Source: Bacteroidota bacterium
GTDB taxonomy: Bacteria; Bacteroidota; Bacteroidia; Sphingobacteriales; Sphingobacteriaceae
Direction of reading: 5' to 3'
Assembly (NCBI GenBank): GCA_026224775.1
Contig: JAMFRP010000013.1
Span: 124,001-188,000, forward strand
DNA length: 64,000 nt
The first letter of the stretch is position 1; each line of letters opens with the position of its first letter. The notes below the pieces were generated by a model that was not told where the DNA came from, did not search any database, and saw only the letters and a program-made list of their open reading frames with translations. This document shows, piece by piece, positions 53,570-63,079 of the stretch. Position numbers and translations under genes: made by a program.

Positions 53570-54191
53570 TTATTTTAACTTTATATCCAATACTTCATTC
53601 TCATCTTTAATTTCTACAATTGTATTTAGCAGATCAGCATGTGCAACATTGTAATATTTAATATCATAATAGTCTGTCCTATCACCGTAGTTACTATATC
53701 CACTGCCTGAATACTGATTGTAGGATGCAGTAGACGTCCAGTTTACTAAACCTTCTATACTTCCCTGGTTTCAAATTCGGGAAAGTAAATTCACCTACGC
53801 TGTTAGTAATAGCATAATAATGATAATACCAGGCTTCATTAGACATATAGGCAAATTTTAGTTTCTTATAGTTATTCTGTTTTCTAAGCTCCAGGTATTC
53901 GAGTAGGTATGGTGTTACCGGAAACAATAAAACTTTAATTTTATTAGCATAAATGCGCGGAGCAAACGGGGCCTTGTATCCAAATTGTGTTTTAGGTTTC
54001 GTAAAAGCTACGCCTTTAATAGTGGCTTTTCCTCTGGCAAGCGCGCCTTTCGCAGCTGCGGCATCAAAACTGGTTTGCGGCATCAGCTTGATCGTATCAC
54101 TTGTTTTTTCTGGTTGAACATATTGTGCCTTGCTCAAATAGTGAGTACACAAGAGCAAAAGCATTAAAATAGTAATTTTAAGAGTCTTCAT
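53570..54191 (-). pseudogene. Exported carboxypeptidase-regulatory-like protein, frameshifted
   Basis: The first frame gives 165 residues with a signal peptide (1-22, SKAQ), then a regulatory-domain-like stretch ending AITNSVGEFTFPNLKPGKYR, and stops at 53694. In the next frame translation continues sensibly from about 53766 as GLVNWTSTASYNQYSGSGYS, through DYYDIKYYNVAHADLLNTI, to a stop at 53570-53572. Dropping one A in the GAAGG run near 53750-53755 would join KPGKYR to GLVNW. It is therefore either a true frameshift mutation or a sequencing error. The intact product would be about 206 residues. Confidence 0.7.
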
Positions 54192-54332
54192 AGTAGTAAT
54201 AGATGAGGTTATATAATTACTTATAGCAATAAGTCCAGTAGCTTTTCATAAATAATTTAGCCTCAATTTAAACAGGCCATCATTAATAAAAAGCTATCGG
54301 ACTATTGTTATCAATCTGAAACTTAATTTTTG

Positions 54333-54740
54333 TTAAAATGAATAGCTCGTTCCGGCCGCTAATGCAGTTCCCGTTCCTGAATTGGATTTAACCAGGTTTC
54401 CGTCTACGTAGATCTCTACTGTCACCGTTGATGACGCACTACTCCCCCCGCCGGAAACCGCAAAAACCACGCTTCCTACAGATGTAGGGACTGTTATTTC
54501 AGGACTTGTGTAAGAAGTAACACTAATACCGGTAACGGTGGTTTGGTCGCCCGTGGCAGTTGTATAGTCAACTATATCGATTGTGCCGTTGGTTGTCGTG
54601 GCTTTATAGACGACTTTATGGCTGGTAGCAGCTGACTTCGGTTTGCTGTCGCTACTTTTACCGCACGATACCAATAAGGTTGTAGCCATTAATAGTGTAA
54701 AAATACTTAACAAGATGTTTTTTAAGATAGTTGTTTTCAT
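54333..54740 (-). CDS. Small lipoprotein with MmpS-like domain
   Basis: 135 residues. The signal ends LLVSC with lipid Cys at 26. A Ser/Lys linker follows, then a beta-sandwich-like domain (about 41-135: HKVVYKATTTNGTIDIVDY ... EIYVDGNLVKSNSGTG) resembling MmpS-type domains of Bacteroidota lipoproteins. Role unknown. It is divergent from a TPR sensor kinase 267 bases away. Confidence 0.7.
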   Translation of the reverse strand: MKTTILKNILLSIFTLLMATTLLVSCGKSSDSKPKSAATSHKVVYKATTTNGTIDIVDYTTATGDQTTVTGISVTSYTSPEITVPTSVGSVVFAVSGGGSSASSTVTVEIYVDGNLVKSNSGTGTALAAGTSYSF

Positions 54741-55007
54741 GGTAGTTGTTGTTTAGATGTATTAATTATTGTTGTTTTTATTTAAAAATGCCTCCATTGT
54801 ATTAAGCAATTGATTCCCATAGCATTAATCATAAAAGTGCCGGTTGCATGTTATTGATTATAGATCCAGCGCATTTACCAGACAAAGTAACTGAACCATG
54901 AAAATGGAAACAATCCTATTTAATTACCGTTTATTTCTAATAGTTTTCAGGTATTTTTCTTAGAGGATTGGTTAAGATTACAAAATGTTCGCACTTTTAT
55001 TAACATA

Positions 55008-57002
55008 ATGAAATTCATATATCTATTAATTTTTTTTATTGGCTTAAGTTTATCAGGTTCAGCTCAAGAGTTGGTGCCACTAAATGAAAAGACTTATACA
55101 GATAGTTTAAACAACGTGCTGCGTAAGTCAACCTCTGATAGTACCAAGGCCCGGACTAATTATTTGCTGTCGGATTACTGGCGTTCAAAAGACACGGTTA
55201 AAAGCAAGGTGTACTTATTAAAAGGGCAAAGCTTAGGTAATAAATCCTCCTTAACTAAAGCGCTTTATTTTTATTACGAAGGGCAATTATATTTCAATTT
55301 TGATGCAGATAAAGCCGCCGATGCATTTTTAAAATGTTACAATGAATTAGCTGCTATTCATACTAAAGAGGCTTACAAGTTTCAGTCAATGGCTATTTTC
55401 AACTATGGTATAATGAAACGGCCCCAAAAAGGTGATGCATTTTTTGTTGATCTTACTTTGACCAAAGCCATACCATTATCAGAAAAAGCTAACGAACCTG
55501 AAAAAACGGCTCATTACTATGCGCAGCTGGGTACAGCTTTAATGTATAATAGTCAATTTGAAAAAGCCGGTATATATATAGCCAAAGCTATTAGTCTTTT
55601 AAAGGATAAATATCCAAATTCCAGCACTCTGCTATTCGCCTACTTATCTGCCACGAGCAACTATATCTATTCAAATAAAAATAAGGAGGCTAAGGAGACG
55701 CTGGATAAGGCCGGTAAAATGCTTAGTCCTTACCCCGAATCCATTAACTATCCGTATTATTATTATAACGAAGCACTTTATTACACTGCTGTTTCGCAAC
55801 TAGACAAGGCCCTTGTTAGCTTAAATAAAGGTATTTCCACAGCCGAAAAGCTTAATCAACTGCCGCTATTACAAATGCTCGTTTTTAGAAAATATAATGT
55901 ATTCCTTGAGCAGAAGAAATATCTACAGGCAAAGCAGCTTTTGGTTAGCCTGCTAAAAGCAGGTAAATTAACCCAGGACTTAAACAATCGGAAAACAATA
56001 TATTCCAGTCTTGCAACAACAAATGCAAACCTTGGGTTAATGAATGAGGCCTATAAATGGTCAATCGCTTATAGTAAACTGAGCGATAGCCTGTATGAGA
56101 GCCGTTTAAAAGAACGGATAAATGCAATGGAGGTGAAATACCGGAACGCAGAGAACCAGAAAAAGATAGCCATTCTTGAGAAAGAAAAACAAGGGGCTTT
56201 GTTATCTGCTAAAAATAACCGGCTTAATAACTTGCTGTTAGCCGCTATAAGTTTAGGGTTATTAATTATAGCAGCCGTTTCCATATTTTACTATCGCAAC
56301 AGTAAAAAACTTTTGCGGCAAAAAGTAATCAACCATCAGCAGCAGTTAAGAGAACTGGAACAAGAGCAAAGGCTTACTGTTACCCGTGCCATACTTACCG
56401 GGGAGGAGAAAGAACGTACCAGGGTAGCCAGAGACTTGCACGATGGATTGGGTGGAATGCTTGCTGGTGTAAAAATAAACCTTTCAGGTTGGATGGCCGG
56501 GAACGAGGCTAAAAAGCAGGATACGGAATTACAGCAGATCATTTTACAGTTGGATCACTCTGTAAATGAACTAAGGCACATTGCCCGTAATATGATGCCG
56601 GAAACCTTGCTGAAATTTGGATTGGAAACCGCACTTAAAGATCTATGTGAATCATTCATGGCTAAAAATATTCATATAGATTTTCAAACATTTGGCATTG
56701 AAAAAAACATTTCCACATCGGCGCAGATAGCCCTTTACCGTATTATACAGGAGGTTATGGCTAATGCAGTACGCCATGCACAGGCCACAAATATTGTATT
56801 GCAATGCAGTCAGAATGATTCCGTTTTTTTTATTACAGCTGAAGATAACGGCATTGGATTTGACACAAGCACCTTAAACAAAGTAACAGGCATGGGCCTT
56901 AGTAATATTAAAAACAGGGTGGATTATTTAAGTGGGAAGTTGGATATTACATCAGTAATTAACGAGGGTACAACCATAAATATCGAATTAAATGTGGCGT
57001 GA
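55008..57002 (+). CDS. TPR-containing sensor histidine kinase (HisKA_3/NarX type)
   Basis: 664 residues. A signal peptide (1-19, GSAQ), TPR-like helices (about 50-380), a membrane helix (about 404-424) and a coiled coil precede a HisKA_3 dimerisation domain with H478 in RVARDLHDGLGG. The HATPase_c domain has EVMANAVRHAQA, AEDNGIGFD and GMGLSNIKNR. TPRs probably lie in the periplasm and sense a protein or peptide. The downstream response regulator overlaps it by 11 bases, so the two form one two-component system. Confidence 0.92.
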   Translation: MKFIYLLIFFIGLSLSGSAQELVPLNEKTYTDSLNNVLRKSTSDSTKARTNYLLSDYWRSKDTVKSKVYLLKGQSLGNKSSLTKALYFYYEGQLYFNFDADKAADAFLKCYNELAAIHTKEAYKFQSMAIFNYGIMKRPQKGDAFFVDLTLTKAIPLSEKANEPEKTAHYYAQLGTALMYNSQFEKAGIYIAKAISLLKDKYPNSSTLLFAYLSATSNYIYSNKNKEAKETLDKAGKMLSPYPESINYPYYYYNEALYYTAVSQLDKALVSLNKGISTAEKLNQLPLLQMLVFRKYNVFLEQKKYLQAKQLLVSLLKAGKLTQDLNNRKTIYSSLATTNANLGLMNEAYKWSIAYSKLSDSLYESRLKERINAMEVKYRNAENQKKIAILEKEKQGALLSAKNNRLNNLLLAAISLGLLIIAAVSIFYYRNSKKLLRQKVINHQQQLRELEQEQRLTVTRAILTGEEKERTRVARDLHDGLGGMLAGVKINLSGWMAGNEAKKQDTELQQIILQLDHSVNELRHIARNMMPETLLKFGLETALKDLCESFMAKNIHIDFQTFGIEKNISTSAQIALYRIIQEVMANAVRHAQATNIVLQCSQNDSVFFITAEDNGIGFDTSTLNKVTGMGLSNIKNRVDYLSGKLDITSVINEGTTINIELNVA

Positions 57003-57636
57003 TCAGGATAAAGTAACACTCGCGATAGTGGATGATCACCCCATTGTTATACAGGGGCTGAAAACACTTCTGGCAGACGAAACGCGGATCGATATTGTCG
57101 GTAGCTTTACCAATGGTAGTAGCATCATTGATTTTTTAAAGGAAAATAAGATTGAAGTGATCTTGTTAGATATTATGCTGCCGGATATAAATGGTGTGGA
57201 ATTATGCAGGGAAATAAAGCGGATTTCTCCCGGTACTTGTGTTCTGGCACTTAGCAATCATACGGAGCGGAGCCTTATCATGCAAATATTGCAGAATGGA
57301 GCAGGTGGTTACCTGCTCAAAAATGCATCTGTAGAGGAATTACTATTATGTATTAACAAAGTTTTAAACGGCGAAGTTGCTTTTAGTAAAGAGGTGGAAG
57401 ATATTATTATGCGCCCGTCATTAAACGAATTGAAAGGAAGACCGCAATTAACCAAAAGGGAAAAGCAAATTTTACAACTCATTGCCGAAGGGAAAACAAC
57501 CGTAGTAATGGCAGAATTGCTTTTTATAAGCCCTTTTACCGTTGAGACCCATCGTAGAAACCTGATACAGAAATTTGAAGTGAAAAATGCGGCTGAATTG
57601 ATCAGGATCGCGATACAACTTCAATTATTGGTGTAA
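56992..57636 (+). CDS. LuxR/NarL-type response regulator
   Basis: 214 residues. The receiver (about 8-125) has acidic pocket DD at 14-15, phospho-acceptor D60 in LLDIMLPDING and the conserved Lys in GYLLKNAS. The LuxR HTH (about 150-212) reads LTKREKQILQLIAEGKTT, then FISPFTVETHRRNLI. The ATG lies inside the kinase gene (11-base overlap), indicating coupled translation. Target genes are unknown. The divergent small lipoprotein is a candidate. Confidence 0.93.
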   Translation: MWRDQDKVTLAIVDDHPIVIQGLKTLLADETRIDIVGSFTNGSSIIDFLKENKIEVILLDIMLPDINGVELCREIKRISPGTCVLALSNHTERSLIMQILQNGAGGYLLKNASVEELLLCINKVLNGEVAFSKEVEDIIMRPSLNELKGRPQLTKREKQILQLIAEGKTTVVMAELLFISPFTVETHRRNLIQKFEVKNAAELIRIAIQLQLLV

Positions 57637-57800
57637 GTAAATGATGTATATTCAGGTGCGTTAAAAAAGCCACGCATAGGCCTCCGTTTGTCGTAAACAG
57701 ACCATTCTTTAGTTGGCCGATGGTTTCCTGTATTAATAAGGCAGTATATTCGACCCTGCCTAATTTATTAAGCGATTTTGATTATCCTAAATGAACATAA

Positions 57801-57827
57801 TTTGCACCAAAAGATATTGTAGTTTTG
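57801..57827 (+). promoter_or_regulatory. Candidate promoter of GT-C-like gene
   Basis: TTTG at 57801-57804 and TAGTTTTG at 57820-57827 are 15 bases apart. The ATG follows at 57863. A five-codon upstream frame (ATG at 57849, TGA at 57864-57866) overlaps the start codon. Confidence 0.45.
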
Positions 57828-57862
57828 TTTGACAAAATTAAATACCTTATGGCTAACATCTT

Positions 57863-59305
57863 ATGATACTTAAAAATCAGTTTAAGAAGTTTTCATCTTC
57901 AGTAGCCGTAAGAAGAGAGGTTTTCATATTTTTCTTCTTTTTGATCGTTTTCATTTTTTTTGCATGCTACAATGATTGGATTTATGATGAATCTACTTCA
58001 TACAATGGTGTACTAAACAACAGCCTTTGGGAACTGCTTACTTATAGTAAATTTAAGCTTGCAAATAGTCATTTAATAAACAGCGTGTATTTCAGTCTGT
58101 TGCAACACGGGCATTTCACTAGCGTAGTGTATTACAGAATCCTCGGCCTTGTTGGTTTTCTTTTATTCTTTATAGCCAATTCAAGGATACTTAAGCTTCT
58201 GAAAATAAATAATTTTTATATTATTTTTCTAACGGTAACCCCGTATTTCTTTTACTTTACTTATGGTCGTGGTTATGCTTTAGCCTTAGGATGTTTCGCC
58301 ATGTCTTTTTATTATTTGCTGAAATACAGCAAGGATCGGCAGGTAAAATATGAATACATGATCGTTTTTTTTGGCGCCATTTCTTCCTTATCGATATTCT
58401 CATTTTTGTATGGCTTTCTTTCCATACTTGTTGTTTTTGGTATTTTTAAGATAAAACACTTAAAAAGCATTCATACTTTTTTATTAGCTTTTTTTGTACT
58501 CGCACTCCTGTTCTATATTTATAAGGTCGGGAAAATAGTCAATGAGAACGACCCTGCCATAATTGGCATAAATCATTTCAGCTTGTTTAAATATGGAACT
58601 GTATCGAGCATATTTTCTGATTTTAGCTACCGGGATTACCTGGTGAATTCATTTTTTAATGATGCAAACTATCTCCGGATCATTACCTGTTTCAAGCTTA
58701 TTATTACGTTATGTATCATTATACCCATGTTTTATGTCCGGAAAATAAATTTCAGGAAGATCGACCCAACCAATATTAAAACAATTTTAGTTTTATTGAT
58801 CTTTCTGCCCTTTTTGTTCATGGCTGCGGCAAATATTTTCGCACATGCGCTTTATCCACTAACAAGGGCGGTTTTCTATTTGCACTATCTAATTCTGTTG
58901 TTCATTTTAGTTTCAACCGTTACCTACTCAAAAAAAATAATATTTTATATCCCGGTCATAATTATCTGTTTAACCTCACTCGTTTACAGTTTCTATGCCT
59001 ATTGTGATCTATCCCGACCAACCATTAAGGAAGCATTAGTGGCCACAAAAAATCACCCATTGTATGTTTTGTTTACTAATGATAAAAGTGTAGGGCTTAT
59101 AAATAATTTGTACGGAATAAATAAGAAAAACATCACGGAAGGCCGCTCAACCCAAAACATAATACCCCTATTGCAAAAAGACAGTAGTGCTATCCGGTAT
59201 ATAATTTGCTGGCCTGAATATAAAGATTCCTGCCTTGTTTATTTTAAAAACACCAGGATATACAAATACAGAGACGGATATTCATTAATTGAGATCTTGA
59301 GATAA
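57863..59305 (+). CDS. GT-C-like multi-spanning membrane protein (PMT/ArnT-type)
   Basis: 480 residues with about 11 membrane helices and a short soluble C-terminal part (about 395-480). The first large loop starts NDWIYDESTSYNG, with Asp-Glu at the place where GT-C glycosyltransferases (GT39/GT83 group) carry their catalytic acid pair, so a lipid-linked sugar transferase is likely. No polysaccharide cluster adjoins. The residue composition is unusually rich in Phe, Ile, Tyr and Lys compared with most neighbours. Confidence 0.7.
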   Translation: MILKNQFKKFSSSVAVRREVFIFFFFLIVFIFFACYNDWIYDESTSYNGVLNNSLWELLTYSKFKLANSHLINSVYFSLLQHGHFTSVVYYRILGLVGFLLFFIANSRILKLLKINNFYIIFLTVTPYFFYFTYGRGYALALGCFAMSFYYLLKYSKDRQVKYEYMIVFFGAISSLSIFSFLYGFLSILVVFGIFKIKHLKSIHTFLLAFFVLALLFYIYKVGKIVNENDPAIIGINHFSLFKYGTVSSIFSDFSYRDYLVNSFFNDANYLRIITCFKLIITLCIIIPMFYVRKINFRKIDPTNIKTILVLLIFLPFLFMAAANIFAHALYPLTRAVFYLHYLILLFILVSTVTYSKKIIFYIPVIIICLTSLVYSFYAYCDLSRPTIKEALVATKNHPLYVLFTNDKSVGLINNLYGINKKNITEGRSTQNIIPLLQKDSSAIRYIICWPEYKDSCLVYFKNTRIYKYRDGYSLIEILR

Positions 59306-59454
59306 ATGCCTTGTTTTTTAATCTTCCGAACACTTATGGAGACAACTCCAACATAGGGCAAGAGTAACCGCTCCGGGTGGAAGGGGTTGAGGTATTAAAA
59401 AAGCTAAAAGGGTTTGGTTGAATTGTTTTTTGGAAAACGTGGATGCAGTACCCA

Positions 59455-59707
59455 GGGAAATAGCTTTTAAAATTACAGGGGGACTTAGTTCTAATAATAG
59501 AAGCGCCGGTTTGGGCTAAAGCCCGTCTGGAATTACAACCTTAGCCCGTTGGCTGAAGCCAACGGCAATGAAAACACCATCTTATTATCATTGCCGTCAC
59601 ATTTATGTGACGGACTGGTAAAGAAACTAGCATTGGCTTTAGCCCCAAAAACGTTATTACGGATAACGACTTGTTTTGGAACAATCAATATTTTAAAAGC
59701 GATTTCC
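59455..59707. mobile_element. ~253-bp element with terminal inverted repeats, copy A
   Basis: The left end GGAAATAGCTTTTAAAAT (59456-59473) pairs with the right end ATTTTAAAAGCGATTTCC (59690-59707) with one mismatch. A 12-base direct repeat GATGCAGTACCC flanks it (59442-59453 and 59709-59720), like a target duplication. Inside is TTTGGGCTAAAGCCC, TTAGCCCGTTGGCTGAAGCC and GCCGTCACATTTATGTGACGG. No coding frame. A diverged copy lies at 60462-60706. Confidence 0.7.
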
Positions 59708-59722
59708 TGATGCAGTACCCTT

Positions 59723-60355
59723 CTATTTATATTTATTAAGAAGATAACAGGTTAACCGGTAACACGGATAAACAACAATAGGCGCTGCCAGTACATCAAT
59801 GGTGTAATGGATATGCTGTACAAGCAATAAATAAGCAACGGCAAAAGCTGCAATAAGCGCTATTATTTTATCCGTTCTTCTTTCAAGGCATAAAAATATC
59901 AGGACCATCGTAGTCGTGTGGCCCGAAAAAAACAAATCTTTTGTAATATAGGCGTTCCCATAAAAAACACTGCTGAGTGGGTCAACCAAAGGTATCAGAC
60001 CCAGAGGCGGATCGAGCGCAACTACACTGATGGTAACGAAACGCACGAGGTAAACAAATATTAACGTCCAACAATAGGTTATATAAATGGAAGGACTCTT
60101 GATGGTCCTGATCAGTATCAATAAAACCATCCCCCAGATAATTGCAAAAATTAACACGGATACGTTATGTGGAGGTATGTGTGCTAACAGCCAATCATTT
60201 AACACAATCCCTTTCCTTTTTTGAATATGGGCGAAAAAGAACGGTAAGGTAAAAATTATGGCAAGCATGATCACGGTACCGATGATCATTTGATAGCGTT
60301 TGCAACGTGAATTCCAGATTGCCGTCCAGTTATCTTTTAGTGATGTTGATGGCAT
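59723..60355 (-). CDS. PAP2_C / sphingomyelin-synthase-like membrane protein
   Basis: 210 residues with about six membrane helices. The C-terminal part carries the PAP2_C motifs: FFSGHTTTM with S144-G145-H146-T147, and HYTIDVL with H183 and D187. These match the H-H-D triad of sphingomyelin synthases. RFVTISVVALDPP (R105) resembles their second conserved block. Eukaryotic SMS swaps a phospho-head group between phosphatidylcholine and ceramide. Sphingobacteria make sphingolipids, so a head-group transferase or phosphatase for them is a fair inference. It lies between two copies of a TIR element. Confidence 0.8.
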   Translation of the reverse strand: MPSTSLKDNWTAIWNSRCKRYQMIIGTVIMLAIIFTLPFFFAHIQKRKGIVLNDWLLAHIPPHNVSVLIFAIIWGMVLLILIRTIKSPSIYITYCWTLIFVYLVRFVTISVVALDPPLGLIPLVDPLSSVFYGNAYITKDLFFSGHTTTMVLIFLCLERRTDKIIALIAAFAVAYLLLVQHIHYTIDVLAAPIVVYPCYRLTCYLLNKYK

Positions 60356-60461
60356 ATTTCGGGTACCTTTTTAATTCGGTGTTGGTAAAAGTAATAATTT
60401 ATCGCCTTCCAGTGTAAAAGAAGATATTAGACAGGCCAAAGTGAATGGATGGAGAACCAGA

Positions 60462-60706
60462 GAAATCGCTTTTAAAATTAACGGGGGGACTTAGTTCTAT
60501 AATAATAGAAGTGTCGGTTTGGGCTAAAGCTCGTCTGGAATTGCAATCTTAGCCCGTTGGCTGAAGCCAACGGCGATGAAAAGACAATTTTATTATCATT
60601 GCCGCCACATTTGTGACGGACTGGCAAAGAAACTAGCATTGGCTTTAGCCAGAAAAACGGATAATGACTTGTTTGGAATAGTCAATATTAAAAAAAGCAA
60701 TTTCCC
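60462..60706. mobile_element. ~245-bp element with terminal inverted repeats, copy B
   Basis: Left end GAAATCGCTTTTAAAAT (60462-60478), right end ATTAAAAAAAGCAATTTCCC (60687-60706). Body collinear with copy A (TTTGGGCTAAAGCTCG, TTAGCCCGTTGGCTGAAGCC, GTGACGGACTGG, CTAGCATTGGCTTTAGCC). Flanking near-repeats GGATGGAGAACC (60447-60458) and GGATGGGGAACA (60708-60719) match at 10 of 12. Same orientation as copy A, about 1 kb apart. Confidence 0.7.
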
Positions 60707-60791
60707 TGGATGGGGAACACCAAATGATTTATTTTTGATTATCATATATTAGCATGATTATTCAATCAAATCACAGGCAAAACTAAACACT

Positions 60792-61697
60792 ATGCCCGAC
60801 AAAATTCTGAACTTATTTAAGATCAAAGTACTATCAGAAGTTTGCAAAACGAACAGCTATCGCATTGCATCAAAAAATCTATATATCACTCCTTCAGCAG
60901 TCAGCAAAATCATTAAAGGCCTCGAAGCGGAGTGGAACCTTCAATTAGTTCAATCAACAGGAAATAGCATTAAAGTTACCACTCAGGCGAATCAACTGGC
61001 CGGCCTTGCAGCTGATATTCTACTGGCAAGCAACCACTTCGCTGATCAGCTAGCTCTTTTAAATGGGAACAATAGTACAGCAGCTTTACAAATAGGTTCG
61101 GGAGGCTCACACTCGAAAATCATTATGAACAAGTTACTGGAGTTTTTTGAGCGCTCATTCCCGAAATTGGAATATGACGTGGTAACCAATAACTCAGCTG
61201 AAATATTGAATTTTGTTGAGAAAGGCGAACTGGATTGCGGCATCGTATCGGGAGTAGTACCCGATCATGTGGACAAGGAATTGATTTATAATGACAATAT
61301 ATCCTTATACGCCTACTACAAACATCCGCTGGCATCTGCCACGATATCATTAAAGGAAATAACGTATCCGATTTGCCTGCGGGAAAAAGGATCGTCGACA
61401 AGAGTTTATGTAGAACAATTTCTATTTGAACATCACATCCAGCTTCAAAACACCAAACAAACAGGAAAGAATGATGAGTTGACGGATCATCTGTGCAAAA
61501 CACAGGATGCATTACAGTTTATATCCGATTTTTATTACCGTAACAGCAATTGGAATAAAGAATATGTAAAAATACAATGCAGCGAAGTTCTTATCCCTAT
61601 TTCGGTTTATTTCATTACCCGTAAGAACTTTCCTTTCCTTAAATTAAGGAGGCATATGCGGAGCAAGGCTTTCCAGGAGGAATTTCTGGCACCCTAA
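60792..61697 (+). CDS. LysR-family transcriptional regulator
   Basis: 301 residues. An N-terminal winged HTH (about 5-65) has VCKTNSYRIASKNLYITPSAVSKIIKGLE. A substrate-binding-like domain follows (about 95-295) with LQIGSGGSHS and GELDCGIVSG. The first helix carries SEVCKTNSYR instead of the common AVAEHGSF, which is mild divergence. The MFS gene follows by 50 bases and is a likely target. Inducer unknown. Confidence 0.9.
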   Translation: MPDKILNLFKIKVLSEVCKTNSYRIASKNLYITPSAVSKIIKGLEAEWNLQLVQSTGNSIKVTTQANQLAGLAADILLASNHFADQLALLNGNNSTAALQIGSGGSHSKIIMNKLLEFFERSFPKLEYDVVTNNSAEILNFVEKGELDCGIVSGVVPDHVDKELIYNDNISLYAYYKHPLASATISLKEITYPICLREKGSSTRVYVEQFLFEHHIQLQNTKQTGKNDELTDHLCKTQDALQFISDFYYRNSNWNKEYVKIQCSEVLIPISVYFITRKNFPFLKLRRHMRSKAFQEEFLAP

Positions 61698-61712
61698 GTG
61701 ATTTTTTTTCGT

Positions 61713-61743
61713 TTTGTTCGCCACAGCTTAAGATTTACGTTTG
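61713..61743 (+). promoter_or_regulatory. Near-perfect Bacteroidota promoter giving an almost leaderless MFS transcript
   Basis: TTTG at 61713-61716, 19 bases, then TACGTTTG at 61736-61743. This is the best consensus match in the window. The MFS ATG (61748) lies only four bases beyond the -7 element. Confidence 0.65.
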
Positions 61744-61747
61744 TTCT

Positions 61748-63031
61748 ATGAATAGCGTAAATACTCAACACATCAAACATGATTCTTTTGCATCGCTGCG
61801 TTTTAAAGATTTCCGGTTATACATTGCCATGAACTTCTTTTTTACTTTCGCTTACCAAATGCAAACCATTGTTATCGGTTTTTATATTTACCAGTTAACT
61901 AAAAGTGTTTTTGCATTAGGCATGCTTGGCCTCAGCGAAGCCATTCCTGCTGTAGGCATTGCTTTATATGGTGGCTATATTGCAGATAAATCTGAAAAAA
62001 GAAAGATGCTTTTGTGGATTTATACCGGTGTGATTTTATCATCAGCCGTGATGCATACGGTTACGCTAAAAAGCATAGACCCCTATTTACATGCTGGCTG
62101 GATAGTGCCAATAATAGATGGCATGATATTTTGCAACGGCGTAGCGCGTGCATTTTTTGGCCCGGCAACCTTTACCGTATACGCCCACAGTATCCCGAAG
62201 GAACTTTATCCTAATGGCACTACCTGGACTACCTCCACCAAGCGCTTAGCCTACATATTAGGCCCGGCTACCGGAGGCCTGGTGTACGGCTTCGCCGGTA
62301 TAACAGCAGCGTTTTACGTGATCTTGTTTTTTGTGGTGGTTGCACTGATACTTGTTTTTTTCATGAAAGAGTATCCGGCAGTATTCAAACCGAAGGAAAA
62401 CATTTGGTTCAGCCTGGGTGAAGGTGTAAGGTTTGTATTTAAAACCAAGATGATGCTGGGTGCCATGAGCCTGGATCTGTTCTCGGTATTTTTTGGTGGC
62501 GTAGTTGCTTTATTACCGGCTTTTGCCAATACATTGCTAAAAGTGGGCCCCGAAGGACTGGGTATTATGCGTGCAGTATTCTCTACCGGATCGATAGTAA
62601 CCCTGCTGATTATGTCAAAGTATTCACCAATGAACAGGCCGTGGCGCAATTTATTGATCGCTGTTACAGGTTTTGGTATCTCTATTATTTGCTTCGGGCT
62701 TTCGCGAAATTTTTACCTTACTTTATTTTTCCTGTTTGCTCAGGGTTCATTCGATAGCATTAGCGTGATTATCCGTGGCAGTATAATGCAATTACTCACC
62801 CCCGACCAAATGAGGGGCAGGGTATCGGCAGTAAGTTCTATGTTTATCGGTTCATCAAATGAACTCGGTGACTTTGAATCCGGCACGGCAGCAAGTATTC
62901 TGGGCCTGGTACCGGCTGTAATTTTCGGCGGATGCGTCACGCTGACGGTAGTAACCGTCACCTATTTCAAAACCAAAAACATGCTACCGCTGTCAATGGA
63001 AGATATTCACAGTTCTGATATAGCCGCCTAA
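61748..63031 (+). CDS. MFS exporter (EntS/MFS_3-like)
   Basis: 427 residues with 12 predicted helices. The helix 2-3 loop motif is YGGYIADKSEKRKMLL. A further loop (DQMRGRVSAVSSMFIGSSNELGDFESG) is characteristic of the EntS/MFS_3 group, which exports siderophores, drugs or other small molecules. It is preceded by a LysR gene and by its own near-perfect promoter. The next Met (residue 28) lies in the first helix, so the first ATG is the likely start despite the missing leader. Confidence 0.9.
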   Translation: MNSVNTQHIKHDSFASLRFKDFRLYIAMNFFFTFAYQMQTIVIGFYIYQLTKSVFALGMLGLSEAIPAVGIALYGGYIADKSEKRKMLLWIYTGVILSSAVMHTVTLKSIDPYLHAGWIVPIIDGMIFCNGVARAFFGPATFTVYAHSIPKELYPNGTTWTTSTKRLAYILGPATGGLVYGFAGITAAFYVILFFVVVALILVFFMKEYPAVFKPKENIWFSLGEGVRFVFKTKMMLGAMSLDLFSVFFGGVVALLPAFANTLLKVGPEGLGIMRAVFSTGSIVTLLIMSKYSPMNRPWRNLLIAVTGFGISIICFGLSRNFYLTLFFLFAQGSFDSISVIIRGSIMQLLTPDQMRGRVSAVSSMFIGSSNELGDFESGTAASILGLVPAVIFGGCVTLTVVTVTYFKTKNMLPLSMEDIHSSDIAA

Positions 63032-63079
63032 AACTATTTGTTTTTATGTTCTGATACTGGATCTCTTGGAATACCACCT

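Noticed and set aside
53472..53654. 60-residue plus-strand frame
   Set aside because: It lies antisense to the 3' end of the frameshifted exported-protein gene.
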